Below are positions 24,465 to 37,100 of a DNA stretch of 64,000 nucleotides, in pieces. The DNA is from Hydractinia symbiolongicarpus. Taxonomy: Eukaryota > Cnidaria > Hydrozoa > Anthoathecata > Hydractiniidae. How positions within the stretch are numbered: position 1 is the first letter of the stretch; the number at the start of each line of letters is the position of its first letter. The stretch spans positions 10,475,001 through 10,539,000 of the forward strand of contig NC_079875.1 in NCBI RefSeq assembly GCF_029227915.1, written 5' to 3'. A program made the translations under genes and the position numbers. The notes beneath the pieces are model-generated. The model had not been told where the DNA came from. It made no database searches and saw only the letters and a list, made by a program, of their open reading frames with translations.

Positions 24465-27161
24465 AAGAACAATTTGGCAAGTTTTTAGTGTCTTGTGAGC
24501 ACCATTTTAGCACTGCATTATGCAACACTAGAGCAATGAAGCAATGGAGTGATAGTGTCAAGTGAATATTTGTCTTAGTTTTTTTAGATTGTATTAAGCG
24601 TTTAAGCCCACCAGACTGCAACGATTCTTATTACGAGCGATATAAACCTAGTCTAAATCAGATGTATCTTATGGGGAGGAAATTTTTAGCACTTATATTT
24701 TTGAAAGAAATTTGTAATTAATTTTATACTATACAAATAAAATAAATATTTCTTCTGTTTCACATAGACATATTATTTTGAGACTGAAAAAAATTGCAAA
24801 AATAAACCGTTTTTCGCTTTTAAGATTGGTGTTTTATGCTTACGTATGTTAAATATTACGAAATATTTTATCACAGAATTGGAAAGCGAGTGATACTTTT
24901 GCTAACTAGTCGGATATTTTTTCAAAAGCGCATATTTTTTTTTGACTTTACTTAAGTTAGAATGTTCTTAAAAATGCTTGTAAGTGTAGTAATTTTAATT
25001 TTAAATATTCAATCTTTTGCGACAGTATCAAAAACATTTATACTCCCTTCCATAATTTAATACTCTTTTGTAACCTTTTCAATCAAGCCTTTTGGTAGAC
25101 ATGTTATGTACCGGAACAGCCTGAGCTAATATTTAAAACGCAAATGTTCAGTTAACTGTGGCTGTAAACTCTTATTACATAATACTATATTCGTCTATTA
25201 ACCCAGCAAAATTTTGTCTGAGTTCAACAAAAATTTCAAGGTACAATTTACACACAGTTTGATAACTACTTTCATGTTGCTGATGAAGTAGTCAACAATG
25301 TTGAACTTGGAAGTGTAAAAAGTCGGATTTGTATAGTCTTCTTTATTCAGTAAAATCAATAAATTTGGAAATCTTGTCATCGGGTTCTGAATAAGGTAGA
25401 AAGTTAACTAACTACCTTAATAGTTTCTCATTATTGGAGAATATTCACTCTGAATCCAAAAGTTTAAATTTGAATTCAATTTTAAAGAAAAAATCAAAAC
25501 AAAATCTAAAGTCCACGTGAATTAACTCTTGTTTTTTGTATGTTATATAAGTAACTTCTGATTTTTCGTACAAATAAGCAAGAGTTAATTTACTTTGAAA
25601 GTTAAAGGCTCCATTATGGTTCCAATAAAGAAGGTGCACTAGCATACTTTCCATTTCGTGCATATACAAAGAATTGTTATTGATTTTGTTTTGATTTAAC
25701 CTCTATTTTATATTATTAATTTTGTTAGAGTAAGAGTCTGGATATTAAGGCAATTTCTACGTGCCATGGCTACAAGTTAATAAGGCCCGTGGAAAGAACC
25801 ACTAAGACAAAAAAAACAATGGCAAAATAGGTTGTTTCAGATGTTTTCCGACGTCAGCAGTGGATATAAAAAAATGCCGAAAATTAGTTCATTTGTTGCC
25901 TCTATTGTGTAAAGCCTAAAGCGCTGATCAAGAAAATGTGTATGATGTATATGATGTAGAAAATGTATATGATCATGGGCTTTTAATAAATGAGATTAAC
26001 GGGTTTAATATTCTTGCTGACGTCCGTAAAGACCCGCAAAAACAACCAATTTTTTTTTTAGATTTAAATTTAGCATATCAGATATGCATTTTTCGACGAA
26101 ATCAAAGGAAAATAAGCATATCAACTTTGCCTGTCACAGACACACGGAACTGGCATATTATTAGACAGACTTGTCGATGAGGCCCGTGGAAAAATTCACT
26201 TATTAAAGAGATGTTTCACCAAAAATTAGTTTACTGTTTGTTACTATTCAGCCAGAATTTGTAATTTTCTTCGAAAAATCTGATCTCCCTCCAGAATGCC
26301 TAAATTCCAAAACTATTATATCTAATACTCGTGGTTTAACCCGTGGAACAACCCACGGGAATTAGCTGACGTAATTATTTCGCGCATCTGTTATAAAATT
26401 ATTTTGCGCACCTGTTATGAGATTACTCAGTGGTAGCCATGGTTCCTGGATATATACACGGAAGCAGTGTAAACTACACATTTTTTATTTTTTATATTAT
26501 AGTTTATAAGGAGTAGTGTTACGCTGCTTTCTCGTAAAATTCATGTATTTAACAATAACTGACGCATTTTTACGACCTGTTAAGTTAAAAAAGAGGCCTT
26601 TCTTGCAAATAGCTTTTAAAAAATCAAATTTGACATTTTCTTGCACTTTTGTTCAGTTAAAAACATAATAAGTTTCAGCAAAAATAGGCACATCCAGCTT
26701 TATTGTTGTCAAAATAAAATAAAAATGGTTGAAGATGAAACAAAATTTTCAAAATAAATTTCAAATTCATGTTTAGAAGAAACAAAAATTACTTACTAAA
26801 TCCTTCTAAAATTTATTGTGCTCCTTCTATTATTAAAAACTTGTTTTTGTTAATTTCCTTGAAAAGGCGCGAATAATTAAAGCTTCTTTAATGAAATAGA
26901 CAACGGAATGTTAATTGTCCGCAACTCTCTTTGCCCGTGTAGTTATTTATAACAAAGAAACTGCATCGAAGTAACATTAAAAGTTAATTCACCATGAATT
27001 TTGTATAAAAAACTTTTTAAATTAAACTTTTGAACTACGCAAAAGACAAAATAAAAATAAAACTTTAAAATAGTGTAGCAATAAGATCAGAGAGCAGCGC
27101 GTAATTTCGTGCGTGGTCAACACAAGTTGCTTTTGATGCACCAACAAACAAACGGAATACG
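24465..27161. other. intergenic, no gene recognised
   Basis: AT-rich, with fragments of the short dispersed repeat ('GGCCCGTGGAAA' near 25783 and 26181; 'CCCGTGGAACAACCCACGGG' hairpin near 26340). No supported coding frame. Confidence 0.4.
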
Positions 27162-27665
27162 GCTATTATTAAAGAGACTAGACGTTGCCCGTGGCTTCGC
27201 CCACCCTTTATATTTACTTGTCGCAACAAAGTGGATAGAAATATATCGCAATTGATATTCATGTTTCCGTAACATCATTTTCTAAATCAGCAGGGGGTCC
27301 GCGCAGAGACAGACAGACGGAATACGGCTATTATAATAGAGACTAGTCGTTAGACCGTGAAAAATTCACGAGTTCGCCCGTCTTTTTTATACCGTACTGC
27401 GTGCGTCTTGCTACTCGCGCAGCTAAGCTACCATTTTGCATGGCGAACAGACGTATACGGGTATTATAATATAGATAGTTGTTAGCCCATGGAAAAATCC
27501 AAGGGGTCGCCCGTCCTTTAAATTAACCCGTTGCAACAAAGTGTACAGAAATATATCGCATTTGGTATTGATGCGCATTTTAAAAATCTCGTGTTTCCAT
27601 TACGGGACACAGCTTTCGCAGACACACAGACAGACAGACAAAATACGGCTATTATTAAAGAGACA
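27162..27665 (+). repeat. head-to-tail cluster of a short dispersed repeat
   Basis: The junction string 'ACGGCTATTAT(A/T)ATAGAGACTAG' followed by 'GTT-x-CCCGTGG...' and 'GCCCGTCCTTTA' recurs at about 27168, 27332, 27464 and 27648. Units are therefore about 130-185 bp. Internal text such as 'AAATATATCGCA' and 'CAGACAGACAGAC' is shared between units. The same family is scattered singly across the window (about 14438, 15480, 21875, 26340, 42905, 46264, 46420, 47090). The head carries a small hairpin of the 'CCCGTGGAAAATCCACGGG' type. It has no coding capacity. Confidence 0.75.
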
Positions 27666-29236
27666 AAATTATAGCAAATAAAAAATTATTATTCATGCTA
27701 GTTTCATCAGGCCACCCTAAGAACGCCACAATGTATATTCCAAATCTATATCTTTCTTTCTAACTAGAATCATTACACTTTCTCATAAAATGAACCCAAG
27801 AAAACATGACTAGGCAGCTATAGGGTTTTAGCCAATAGTGTTTTCTATCATTATCCAATGCTCTTAGCTAAGGATGTCGTATTAATTTTTTTGTCTGATT
27901 TTTGACAATTTTTATTTTGTTTAAAGTTCAAAATAGTTAATTATCAGATTGATGAAGATCATAGAGAATTCTTGCTTTTATTTGTCTCCTTTTAAAGCTC
28001 TTTTTATACCTCTATCATAGTAGCACCAACGAACAACAAAAAATTGAAACACCCTTAACAATAATTAAATACAGGGCTGGTGTTCTTAGAAAGACTTCAG
28101 GGAACAAATGCTTTCTAGATTGCTAAAACAGAAAAATGAGCAGATACACACAGAAATCATCAAGGAGTGCAATAGCAAAACAACGACAACTATAATTATG
28201 GAATTTTTTACATCGATTTCAATGATTTTTTGTATAATACTACATGTAGCTATATACATATTTTTTTTATAAACTCAGCTTTATGTATGTGCGTAATTTA
28301 AAAATATTAGATTTCAATACTATTATATATATTTTTTTAAATTTCAAGTTATTCAATGAACCCTCCATGTTCCTTCAGGGTTAAATTTACAGAGTTATTA
28401 GTTGCAAATATGTTCTCACATATATTTGCAAACCATCGAATTTTAGAATTATGCCGAAGGACCATGATCGGTGGATTTTCTGTAGAACTATATATTGGCG
28501 ATGCCAAGAGAGAATATATTCTGTGGAACTACTGAAAAATGCATTTAATACGAAGAATCTTCTAATTCACCACTCTTCAACACATTACATGCTTTGAAGA
28601 TTTCAGAATTTTTTTTTTTTCAATTTCCGACAACATTTGATTTGGAATATTGAAACACTTCATTGGCATCTAATAAAATTACTCTGTAAGAAGTCTGAAA
28701 TCAAGTTGCATGCAGCCCAGTTTGAATGGCCAGGCTGTAGTAGTAATGAGATAACTTGCAGCGTCTGTTTTATTCTGACTTGTTATTCCTGGGGGTTGAT
28801 GTTGAGGGTATATAAGGGGACGACCAACCAGCTGCTGGGAAATAAGGGACCAAAGTATTTTAGTACCCAAATCGCTCGTCTGAATATCAAACTAGGAACA
28901 AGATTAGATCTAAGTAAAAAGACAAATCATTCGTTACAAAATGCAAATCTTTTTTTTATACTTCAATAATAACTTACAAATATTTATATATATTTCAAAA
29001 CTTTTTAGCAAAAACATGAACTGTGAACTGTATAACAAAATTGAAAAATTATTTCTTATTTGCGTTGAGATTAATGCATAGTAAATGCAGGTATTTGCAA
29101 TGCATAATTTTGGTGTTAGACCAAAAAAAATTGATCGTCAAAGGCGTTTAGTCATACTGCATGAAGTGCGTGACCTTTGAGTTGGACAAAGGTAGAAGTG
29201 GTATTCTTTTCGTAAAATACATTAGGGAATAAATTT
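27666..29236. other. intergenic, no gene recognised
   Basis: A 49-codon frame from an ATG at about 28452 (MPKDHDRWIFCRTIYWRC...) looks more protein-like than its surroundings but matches nothing I know. Nothing else was recognised. This is the 3' flank of the minus-strand ankyrin gene. Confidence 0.35.
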
Positions 29237-31162
29237 TTATAATTCTGTGATTAATTTTGACGTTGTGGCGATGTTTCGATCAATATGATTTGGATTGCTA
29301 TAAAAGAGAGTCGCTTGCGATAACAGTTTCGCCGTTTGAAAGTTCAAAGCGACATCAACAGGTAACAGATTGTTTTTATTACGTTTCCATACATTCCCAC
29401 CTCTGTTGAGTAGATGAATTATAGTTGTAACATCACCGTTACTAGATGCATGATGCAAACATGAATTTCCACTATCATCTACTACGTCAATGTCGAAACC
29501 CATTCGAAACTCGCAACCTTGATTTACTTCTTTATAAGTTCTTTTACTGCGTTTTTCAGTTTTTGGGTTGCGATTTTTAGTCGCTCTGGAAAGAGATTCC
29601 TCAATATCAATATCAAGGACCTTAAGATGACAATTTTGGACTGAATCTCTATAAAGGGAGCAACAGGAACGACTTCTACGAGTTTTGGATTGTTTTGCTA
29701 AATATTTGGAAATATCAAACAAATCACTAACTCGTTGGCTCGGTAATTTAACATGCAAGCTTACGCTTCTCTTAGTGGCGGATTTTGTTGTTGTTACTTT
29801 AGGTAGAATCAAGTTGCTAGACTCTGTGATTGCTTCCTTATTGCTACCGTTACTCTGGTTGCTGTACAAGAATAAGTTGGAATTGTATCGTGGTGTTTCA
29901 CCACAACTTATAGGAATGTTATGGTCGGTATTAACTGTTGTTGTTGGATTGGAACTTAAAGATTCGTTTGAATCAATATTGATGTGATCGACACGTTTAA
30001 ACTCAAAGTTTTCAGGCAGGTGATGAAATCTTTCGGGTTGTGATCGTTTTCTTTCGTATTCGTCCTTTAATATATTAGAAGCGTTAATACTTTGATCAGT
30101 TCTTTTTGGTTCTATACTTTGTTTTGAGATTGCTTCCAAAGAAAATGATTCACTCTGCAAAAACGAGTCGCTTAAACTGCTGCTGTTTCGAGACAGATTT
30201 GTCGAGGTAGGAAAACTATTTCTTTTCTTGTTGTGGTTGCTTCGATACAACTTCTGACTACTAGAACGAAACAATTTACAAAGATGTTTGGAACCATTCT
30301 TGAAAACTTCGTTAAAGATATGCTTACGGTAGATTTTTTCACTCGATGTTCGATACACCTTATGACTTAATGTCGATTTATCGCTCGGTGTCCTTACGAT
30401 TATTCCACTATCGACTGAAGAACGTCTTCGTTTGACTGGATTTAGTTTCACATTTGGTACTTCGAGAACTTCGATGTTTTTCTCAGTTGGCACATTATAC
30501 ATGGGAGTGATCGGAGAGTTACTGGAATATGTAAGTCCTTCTTCGGTTACTTCTTCTGTTTCATTTGGTTTAGCAGGCTGGACAGTCCAGTTATCAACTC
30601 TAGTGTTTTCAACATATTTTTCAGGTGTATAAGGCAACTCTGTTTGGACTAAGTCGTATGGTGTACCATAATTTTGAAAAATATTTGCAGCTTTTATAGT
30701 GTAATCGACTGCTGCTCCATTGTTATTGTTATTGTTGTTTTCATCTAATATAGGTGAGCATGCGCGTACCTCTTTAGTAACAAAACACTCGTTACTTGAT
30801 GCAACATCGACCGGTCCTTGAGAATCTGGCACAACAGATACAATGTCGGATGCCAATACCGGTTGACGCGTAGCATTGTTATTTAAAAGAACATCCCTAT
30901 CTTCATTATCAAATGCTCCCGAGGATCCAACGACAAAATCTTTTTCCATTACAACAGGCTTCTGGATCGAGCTTAAGAAGAAATTAGCTCTTTTTTGTGC
31001 CAATTCATTCGAAGACTTGTTTTCCCGCCATAAGTCGGTCACATGATCGTTTTCAAGAATGTACTTCATAATGGTAGCATACGAGTTTTCTTGGCTCTTA
31101 ACGGCCTTTGTTGTGAGATGAGGCGTTGCAAGTTCCATTTGTCTCGATGGTACAACTCTCAT
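29237..31162 (-). CDS. 641-aa mostly disordered protein with C-terminal ankyrin repeats
   Basis: One long intact frame. The ATG at 31162 is preceded directly by an in-frame TAA, which fixes the start. Residues 1 to about 550 are Ser/Asn/Thr-rich and low in hydrophobics, with an Asn run (about 142-148). Several basic clusters (PVKRRRSS, KTRRSRS, EKRSKRTYK) could be nuclear-localisation or phosphorylation sites. Repeated KVYRTSSEKIYR / KLFRSSSQKLYR-like motifs occur around 270-310. The C-terminus (about 560-620) holds two ankyrin repeats (DDSGNSCLHHASSNGD..., then NNLLPVDVALNFQTAKLLSQ). The protein could be an ankyrin adaptor or a regulator of nuclear factors. I cannot name a family. Absence of introns in a 1.9-kb frame parallels the P450 and may reflect a retrocopy origin. 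A near-palindrome lies about 110 bp upstream of the start. Confidence 0.85.
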   Translation of the reverse strand: MRVVPSRQMELATPHLTTKAVKSQENSYATIMKYILENDHVTDLWRENKSSNELAQKRANFFLSSIQKPVVMEKDFVVGSSGAFDNEDRDVLLNNNATRQPVLASDIVSVVPDSQGPVDVASSNECFVTKEVRACSPILDENNNNNNNGAAVDYTIKAANIFQNYGTPYDLVQTELPYTPEKYVENTRVDNWTVQPAKPNETEEVTEEGLTYSSNSPITPMYNVPTEKNIEVLEVPNVKLNPVKRRRSSVDSGIIVRTPSDKSTLSHKVYRTSSEKIYRKHIFNEVFKNGSKHLCKLFRSSSQKLYRSNHNKKRNSFPTSTNLSRNSSSLSDSFLQSESFSLEAISKQSIEPKRTDQSINASNILKDEYERKRSQPERFHHLPENFEFKRVDHINIDSNESLSSNPTTTVNTDHNIPISCGETPRYNSNLFLYSNQSNGSNKEAITESSNLILPKVTTTKSATKRSVSLHVKLPSQRVSDLFDISKYLAKQSKTRRSRSCCSLYRDSVQNCHLKVLDIDIEESLSRATKNRNPKTEKRSKRTYKEVNQGCEFRMGFDIDVVDDSGNSCLHHASSNGDVTTIIHLLNRGGNVWKRNKNNLLPVDVALNFQTAKLLSQATLFYSNPNHIDRNIATTSKLITEL

Positions 31163-31270
31163 TTACATCTTCCAATTGCTTAAAAAGCAACCAAGTTTCT
31201 TTAAAGATCTAGAAGAGATTTGTTTTAAGTTACCTTATTGATTCAGAGATAAGTGAGATATCGCATTATC

Positions 31271-31354
31271 GAATAAAACAATAAATTGAATTTACACTAA
31301 ATGACCTAGGAGATCCTGGGTCATTTAATATGAATTCGATTTATTGTTTCATTC
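31271..31354. repeat. ~41-bp-arm imperfect palindrome upstream of the ankyrin gene
   Basis: Arms 31271-31311 and 31314-31354 are inverted copies with about six mismatches and a 2-base centre (core CTAGGAGATCCTGG). It is 110-190 bp upstream of the 29237-31162 start codon, in its promoter or 5' UTR. Confidence 0.75.
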
Positions 31355-33372
31355 AACTTACTCCACAGTTTTGTTAAACAATGCAATTCTAAAACTTAGT
31401 TACATACGAATTAAATTGGCAGCACTCTGTAAATGCGAAATATTACTTTGTTAACTGTGATAAAATTTTAATGGGTAAAAGTTGTCACAGGACTAAAAGT
31501 TATCTATTTACTCGTATCAATGTCACTAAATATTTGTCAAGTTTATTTAGAAAAAGGAACAGTTGAGAGACAGCTAAATGTTACTATGGCAAATATAACA
31601 GTCTTGAGGTTACAAAAGGGAAAATTTTTATGTCATACACGTTAGTGGTAGGGTTGTAGGTAATGGTAAGGTTACTTAAAAAGAAATAAAAATGTTAAAA
31701 TTTTCGGCTAAATAAGAACAAATAATAAATAAAATAAATAAAAAATATTAAAAAAATACGGTCTTAAATTTCTAGGTCTGGTTAAATTATGATATTACCA
31801 ATAAGGAAGAGAAAGCTGCAGAAATTACAAATGGAGAAAGTGTACTGAGTTATATAGTTTTTAGGAAAATTTTATTTTATTTAGGAAAATTTTATTTTAG
31901 TCAATTTTTTTTTTTTGTGCATTGTTAACTGAGACTTTGATTTTTTTAAAGACATCTCTCTGTTTTAACAATTTTAGTCATTTAGTTTTTAGTTGCTAAA
32001 ATGTTTAGCTGATCCTAACTATCTTGTTATATTTAAAGCAGAAATAATTGCAAATTCTTAATTTTTCGATTTTAAAATATTTTCGCTATTTATATTTTCA
32101 TTATTTCAAGAATTTATCGCTCTTTTTGCTTGAATTGCAGTTCTCACGGCAAAATATTAAAAGTCATTAAAGGAACACATTTCAGGGGTTATAAGCGACC
32201 GGTTTTTTTAAATTAATTTGTTTCAAATTTAGAAAATCATAATTTGTTTTGAACCAGGCGTTTATAGAAGTTTGAATACGAAGGTAAGAAAATAAAGTCT
32301 TTTTAGGCTATTATTTGAGCAGAAGCTAAGAAGATCATAAACTCAAATTGATATCAACGAAAGCTGTTTCCAAATATACATTGTATCCATTTGTACAAAA
32401 ACTCAAAGTTTGTGTCATCCAAATATTGCTTTCTCTCGTGAATTTATAAGAATTCCATACAACGTGTAATATTCATTATTTCTTCTGAATTTTATAAAAC
32501 ATTCTCGAGGTTTAGTATTCCTTTAAAAAAAACATGCATATGGGGGAAACAGTGATTCGCATTATTCCTCTTTTAAAGTTCCCTTTTATAGTGAACCATG
32601 GTATGACAGATGAAACAACAACAAATTAATTAAAGCATTAGCAGAGGAAGAATATTCGTTTTTAAATGTTAGTTGTCAAATTAGGAAACTTTCTTTCTTT
32701 GGTATTTTTTGGAGCTTTTTACCCAAAATTAAACGCGAATTTCACAGAAATGAATTTAAAATTCACTTACATTTCCAAAGAAAATAATTTCGCCTACTTC
32801 TCCTCTAAGTTAGTAATTTCCTTATATATAAAAACAAGCCCATTTTCTTATCACACATTTCGCCAAAGTATGTTTTTACCATTTTATTGAATACATTCTG
32901 TTGTGTTATTTTTTTATTTCTTTTTTGACAATGTAAATAATTTATACTTGGCCATCTGCCTCAAGGTTTAGACTTCTTTTTACTTTCTTTTTACTTTCTT
33001 TTTATTTTTTCATTTTAGTTCGAACAAGTTTAATGAAATTAAATAATAAGAAAGTTTATACAGGACAGAGACATTTTGCCCCCAACTAACTCCAACGCAT
33101 TTTCACACTCGATTTAAAAAGATGCCTTGTTGACTCAAGTTTGGCTGTCTCTTAGTGACAAAGTTTTAAGGGGAAGATCATCTTTGACAATGCTAGTAGT
33201 GGACATCCAGCGTCGCCTGCCAGACGTGTTTCTGTGCTGTATTAAGACATTCGCTTTTGCTTAAATAACTAAACTAATAATGCCAGTAATTTCAATCAAC
33301 AAACAGTTCAATTGCTAAAACGTATTTATCTTCTTACATAGCTGACCTACAGAAAGGATGTGGGTATAAGTC
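31355..33372. other. intergenic, no gene recognised
   Basis: AT-rich. It includes a local duplication of 'TTTAGGAAAATTTTATTTTA' near 31861-31900 and a 'TTTTTACTTTC' microrepeat near 32978-33005. No gene found. Confidence 0.4.
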
Positions 33373-33376
33373 TTAA

Positions 33377-34120
33377 CCCTATTCGGTCCGGGGGGTGCGG
33401 ATTCCGCCCCCCCAGACGGTTTTTTTTAATAACTCCTGATTGCTTTCTTATATGGCTATGATACTTACTGAGTTTCAACATTTATCTATTAGACACCTGC
33501 ATGCTAAATGTTTAGGTCCCATACCTTTCAGAGGCTTTGATATTGGCCATTACTCGAAACTACCCCTAAAATCTCTATGAAATCCTTATAATGGGGAAAA
33601 TATAATAACTCCTGTTAAGATTATCCTTAGAACTTGAAAGTTGCAACACAACTTTGTTTCATCAAGAAGAATCATTTTAAGTAATTGTGACACGCGACTA
33701 ATCCGATTTCCCGATTTTGTCAGATTTTACCCGAAAATCGGAAAAAACGGATTTTCGGGCAATTTTTGGCAATTTTTTATCCAATCCATGTAAAAACCGA
33801 AAGGTATGTTAAAAAAAATTTATTTAGCTTTCAGAAACTTTAAACAAAATGTAAAAATTCGCTCTAGAACAAAAGTAATTATATTTTAAGCAGATAGTGG
33901 CATTTTTAACAATTTTCAAGCTTCTGATGACGTCACATAAAATGTGCTGACGCAAGCAAAAATTTATTGCCGCTTTTTGTTCCTTTTATGACGTACCATT
34001 AGTGTGCCAAGTTTGATTCAATTTGAACAATCCTATGAAAAGTTATTGAGGGGGGGGGGGGGGGGGCGGATTCCGCCCCCCCGGTCATAGTATGTTCGAA
34101 AAACCCCAGACCGAATAGGG
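33377..34120 (+). mobile_element. piggyBac-like non-autonomous element (copy A)
   Basis: 744 bp flanked by TTAA on both sides (33373-33376 and 34121-34124). The ends are inverted repeats beginning CCCTATTCGGTC. Just inside each end is a G/C hairpin of the form GGGGGCGGATTCCGCCCCC; the right one is extended by a long G run. There is no transposase frame, so it would depend on a transposase in trans. TTAA duplication with CCC-starting ends is the signature of the piggyBac superfamily. Copy B lies inverted at 58368-59102. Confidence 0.85.
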
Positions 34121-34124
34121 TTAA

Positions 34125-37100
34125 CACGATCACCTTCTCCATGCTTAAGCTGTGCAGACACGTGTTGTGCTAGTTGAACACTGCATGTATTTTAATACGA
34201 CAAAGTACATAAACCATCATAGATATTTCAAAATTTCGGAACTCATTTTACGGAATTTACGGGAAAAAAATAAAAAACATTAAATGTTGGTGTTGTATTA
34301 ACTTTGTTTTAATGAATGACTCAATCAATGTGTTTTGTTGTGTATGAGACATGAAAAATTTAAATCACTTCTAATATAGAGATCATAGTCTCAAAAACAT
34401 GTTAGACCTTCTTTCTTAAACTCCAAAATATGATATTCATTTATTTTTCATTTAGCATGAATATTTTACAAGGATATATGCATTTCAGATATAAATCTGC
34501 TATCAATATGTATCCTTAAAATATATCTATGTAATCTATTTATTATGTATAAAAAGTTAAAATAAAAAGTAATTAAAATTTATTTTAAAAAGTTAGAAAT
34601 AAAACTCGTTCTAAAAATAGGTCAATCGATTCAAAAACAAATACACTCCAAGATTAATCATAAGAATTATAATCAGACATTTTCATTGCTCTTCCTTCAA
34701 CTACGTTTTTTTAAACGTCCAAATAAAATAAAATATTGAGATTTTTGACCTTTTAATGTGTTTCAACGACAGAATTGGATTGTGGGCTATTTGGTTAGAA
34801 AAGTGGTTGGAAAATAAAAAAAATTATTATTGGGTCATAACCCCTCTACCACATATTTTAAGCATTTAGAAGACGATACGTGGTTTGTTTGGTAGACGCA
34901 GATTAAAATGAACAGCTAGTTGTTTATTTACATACCACAAGCTTCTTTTGAAGCCTACCGGTATTATGATAAAAACGACTTTTTTTAATAACTGATGCCT
35001 TTTGTAATAGAAATGGTTCATTTTGTGGTAAAACAGTTGATCCTTTTTGTGAAAAATTATTGGCTCGTTTTGTAATAAAAAAGCTGGCACGTTTTGTAAT
35101 AAAACACCTCATTTTGTAACAAAAGTACTTTTTGGCAAATAACGTTGTGAAAACAAATGATTTGGTCATCTGTTGTTGAAATTGATAATTTTGGTGAAAT
35201 ACCTAGCTTAAATTTTAATTTCTAGTGAACGTTCTTGTAACGTTCTGGTGCTTCTGTTGTTTGAACCGATGATTCTATTTATGTCATCAAGTCTAGTGTT
35301 CTAGTGATTTTGTTAAATCTCTGGTGATTCTGATCATAGGGTTCATGTGTCTGATTATAACAAACCTAATGAAATAAAATGCCTTTTCACGCATCGACAC
35401 AAATCGACCGAAAACTTGTACTATCGGATCAACTGATTTTGATTTGATACGCATATCAATTTGTTTTAAGGGGAAACCGGCTTAAGGTTGTATTGTAGCT
35501 TCTAATTTGTCTAAGGAATGAATAAACTTTCTTCAGCGGGATTTAAATGTATCAACTTTCTTTGCTCATTCAGGTCATCCTTCTACAAGCTCTTAAATTA
35601 TTTATAACAAATTTCACGCTTCTGCTTTCATTCGATAGATCTTACGTATGAATTTTAATGAATAAACACAAGCAGAAGGTTACTTACATACTTTATGAAA
35701 CAGAGGCAGGTTTTCGTCATTTTTCAAACATAGCCGAATATGTCCTAAAAATGTGCGACTCTAGCTCACCCACACCACGAAAAATCCACTCCAGAGTTTA
35801 AGAAAGTCGCGAAATTCAGGAAAAGGTATTGTGCTAACGTCGGCAACAATTACAAACTTTTAAGAGTACGGATTTAAAAGAAATAATAATAACTCCTAAT
35901 TCCGTTGTGACCTTTGACAAGTTAAAAATGCATGACTCTAACGTATAATCAACAAAGTAATAACATGTGGCGCGAAATTTGAAATTAACCGTCCTGATGT
36001 CTCATTACGGTTAACCATGATTGTAGTAAGCAAAGTTGCGAACAGGATCCTGTGTCCCAACATGTCACAAAAATTTCGATTTTTTATTTTTCGCAAAGCA
36101 AAGTTCTGAAGTAAGTCAGATGTCCATTTGAATTGTAAAGTAGTCAAAAAAATTGTCGAAATGAAGAACTAAATACAGTAAAATCTCAGTAACACGAAAT
36201 TAAAAAAACGTCGACCTGTAGAATTATGTCCAAGAAAGGGTACATTAAGCACATGAAACTTAATGTAAAAACGGACTACCTGGAAAGTGTCATAATGGGA
36301 GCACCAGCCCCTTTTCCTTTACAGCTTTGCTTGTCTGTCTGCCCTATTCGGATTATTCAACAGAGAAATTAATATATGCTAACATGTTTCTATTTTTCCG
36401 TATGTGTAAAGGACAAGGAATATGGACCATCAGCTCTTCTCCGTTCATTTTCTAATGCCTTGGAATTTATATCAATATCATAGCACACATCCCACTTAAT
36501 AACAATAACCACCCGAAACTTTCGATTAAAAACAAATTTACCAAAAAACGTCATGTTATTTGCAAAAACCACGTTATTACTCTCTGCTCTTGTATCAGCA
36601 GTTAGAAATCATTAATTAGAATCTAACGCTACAAAAACATAAAATTTGTCAGCAATTTATTCCCTTGCAAGCTCAGGTGATTGTTATTAAAAATATACTT
36701 CAACCAATCATATATCGGAGTGATAAATTTAGCATTTGTTTTGACATGAAATTGTATGTCTATTTTGTATGTTTGATGTAGGGGAGACATACATCATGAT
36801 AGCAGTTGGAACGACATTTAAGTTACGGATGAGGAAGTACTTGTTACATTATCATTCTTGTAAACACTTTATACTTTTGTTTTAAGGGTTAGCCTTATTC
36901 TTTACATAATTTCAGTAACAAGTATTGCCTAAAAGTTGCTCAGAATAAGAAACAAAAGATTCAAAGATTTTGGTTTAATAAAGGTGTATTCTCATCTCAA
37001 CAAATGTCTCTTTATAATATTTCTTAGCTAGTATAAGCTCAACACTAAATTTGCTTAAATGATTGTTATTTCAGCCCTAGTTTCTTTTTGGTTGGTTGCT

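Noticed and set aside
29685-30632. plus-strand frames of 100 and 66 aa
   Set aside because: Antisense shadows of the 641-aa ankyrin gene. No independent motif.
34866-35169. minus-strand frames rich in Lys/Phe
   Set aside because: They come from a degenerate tandem TTTTGTAATAAAA-type motif. Two overlapping frames look equally good, which indicates low-complexity sequence.
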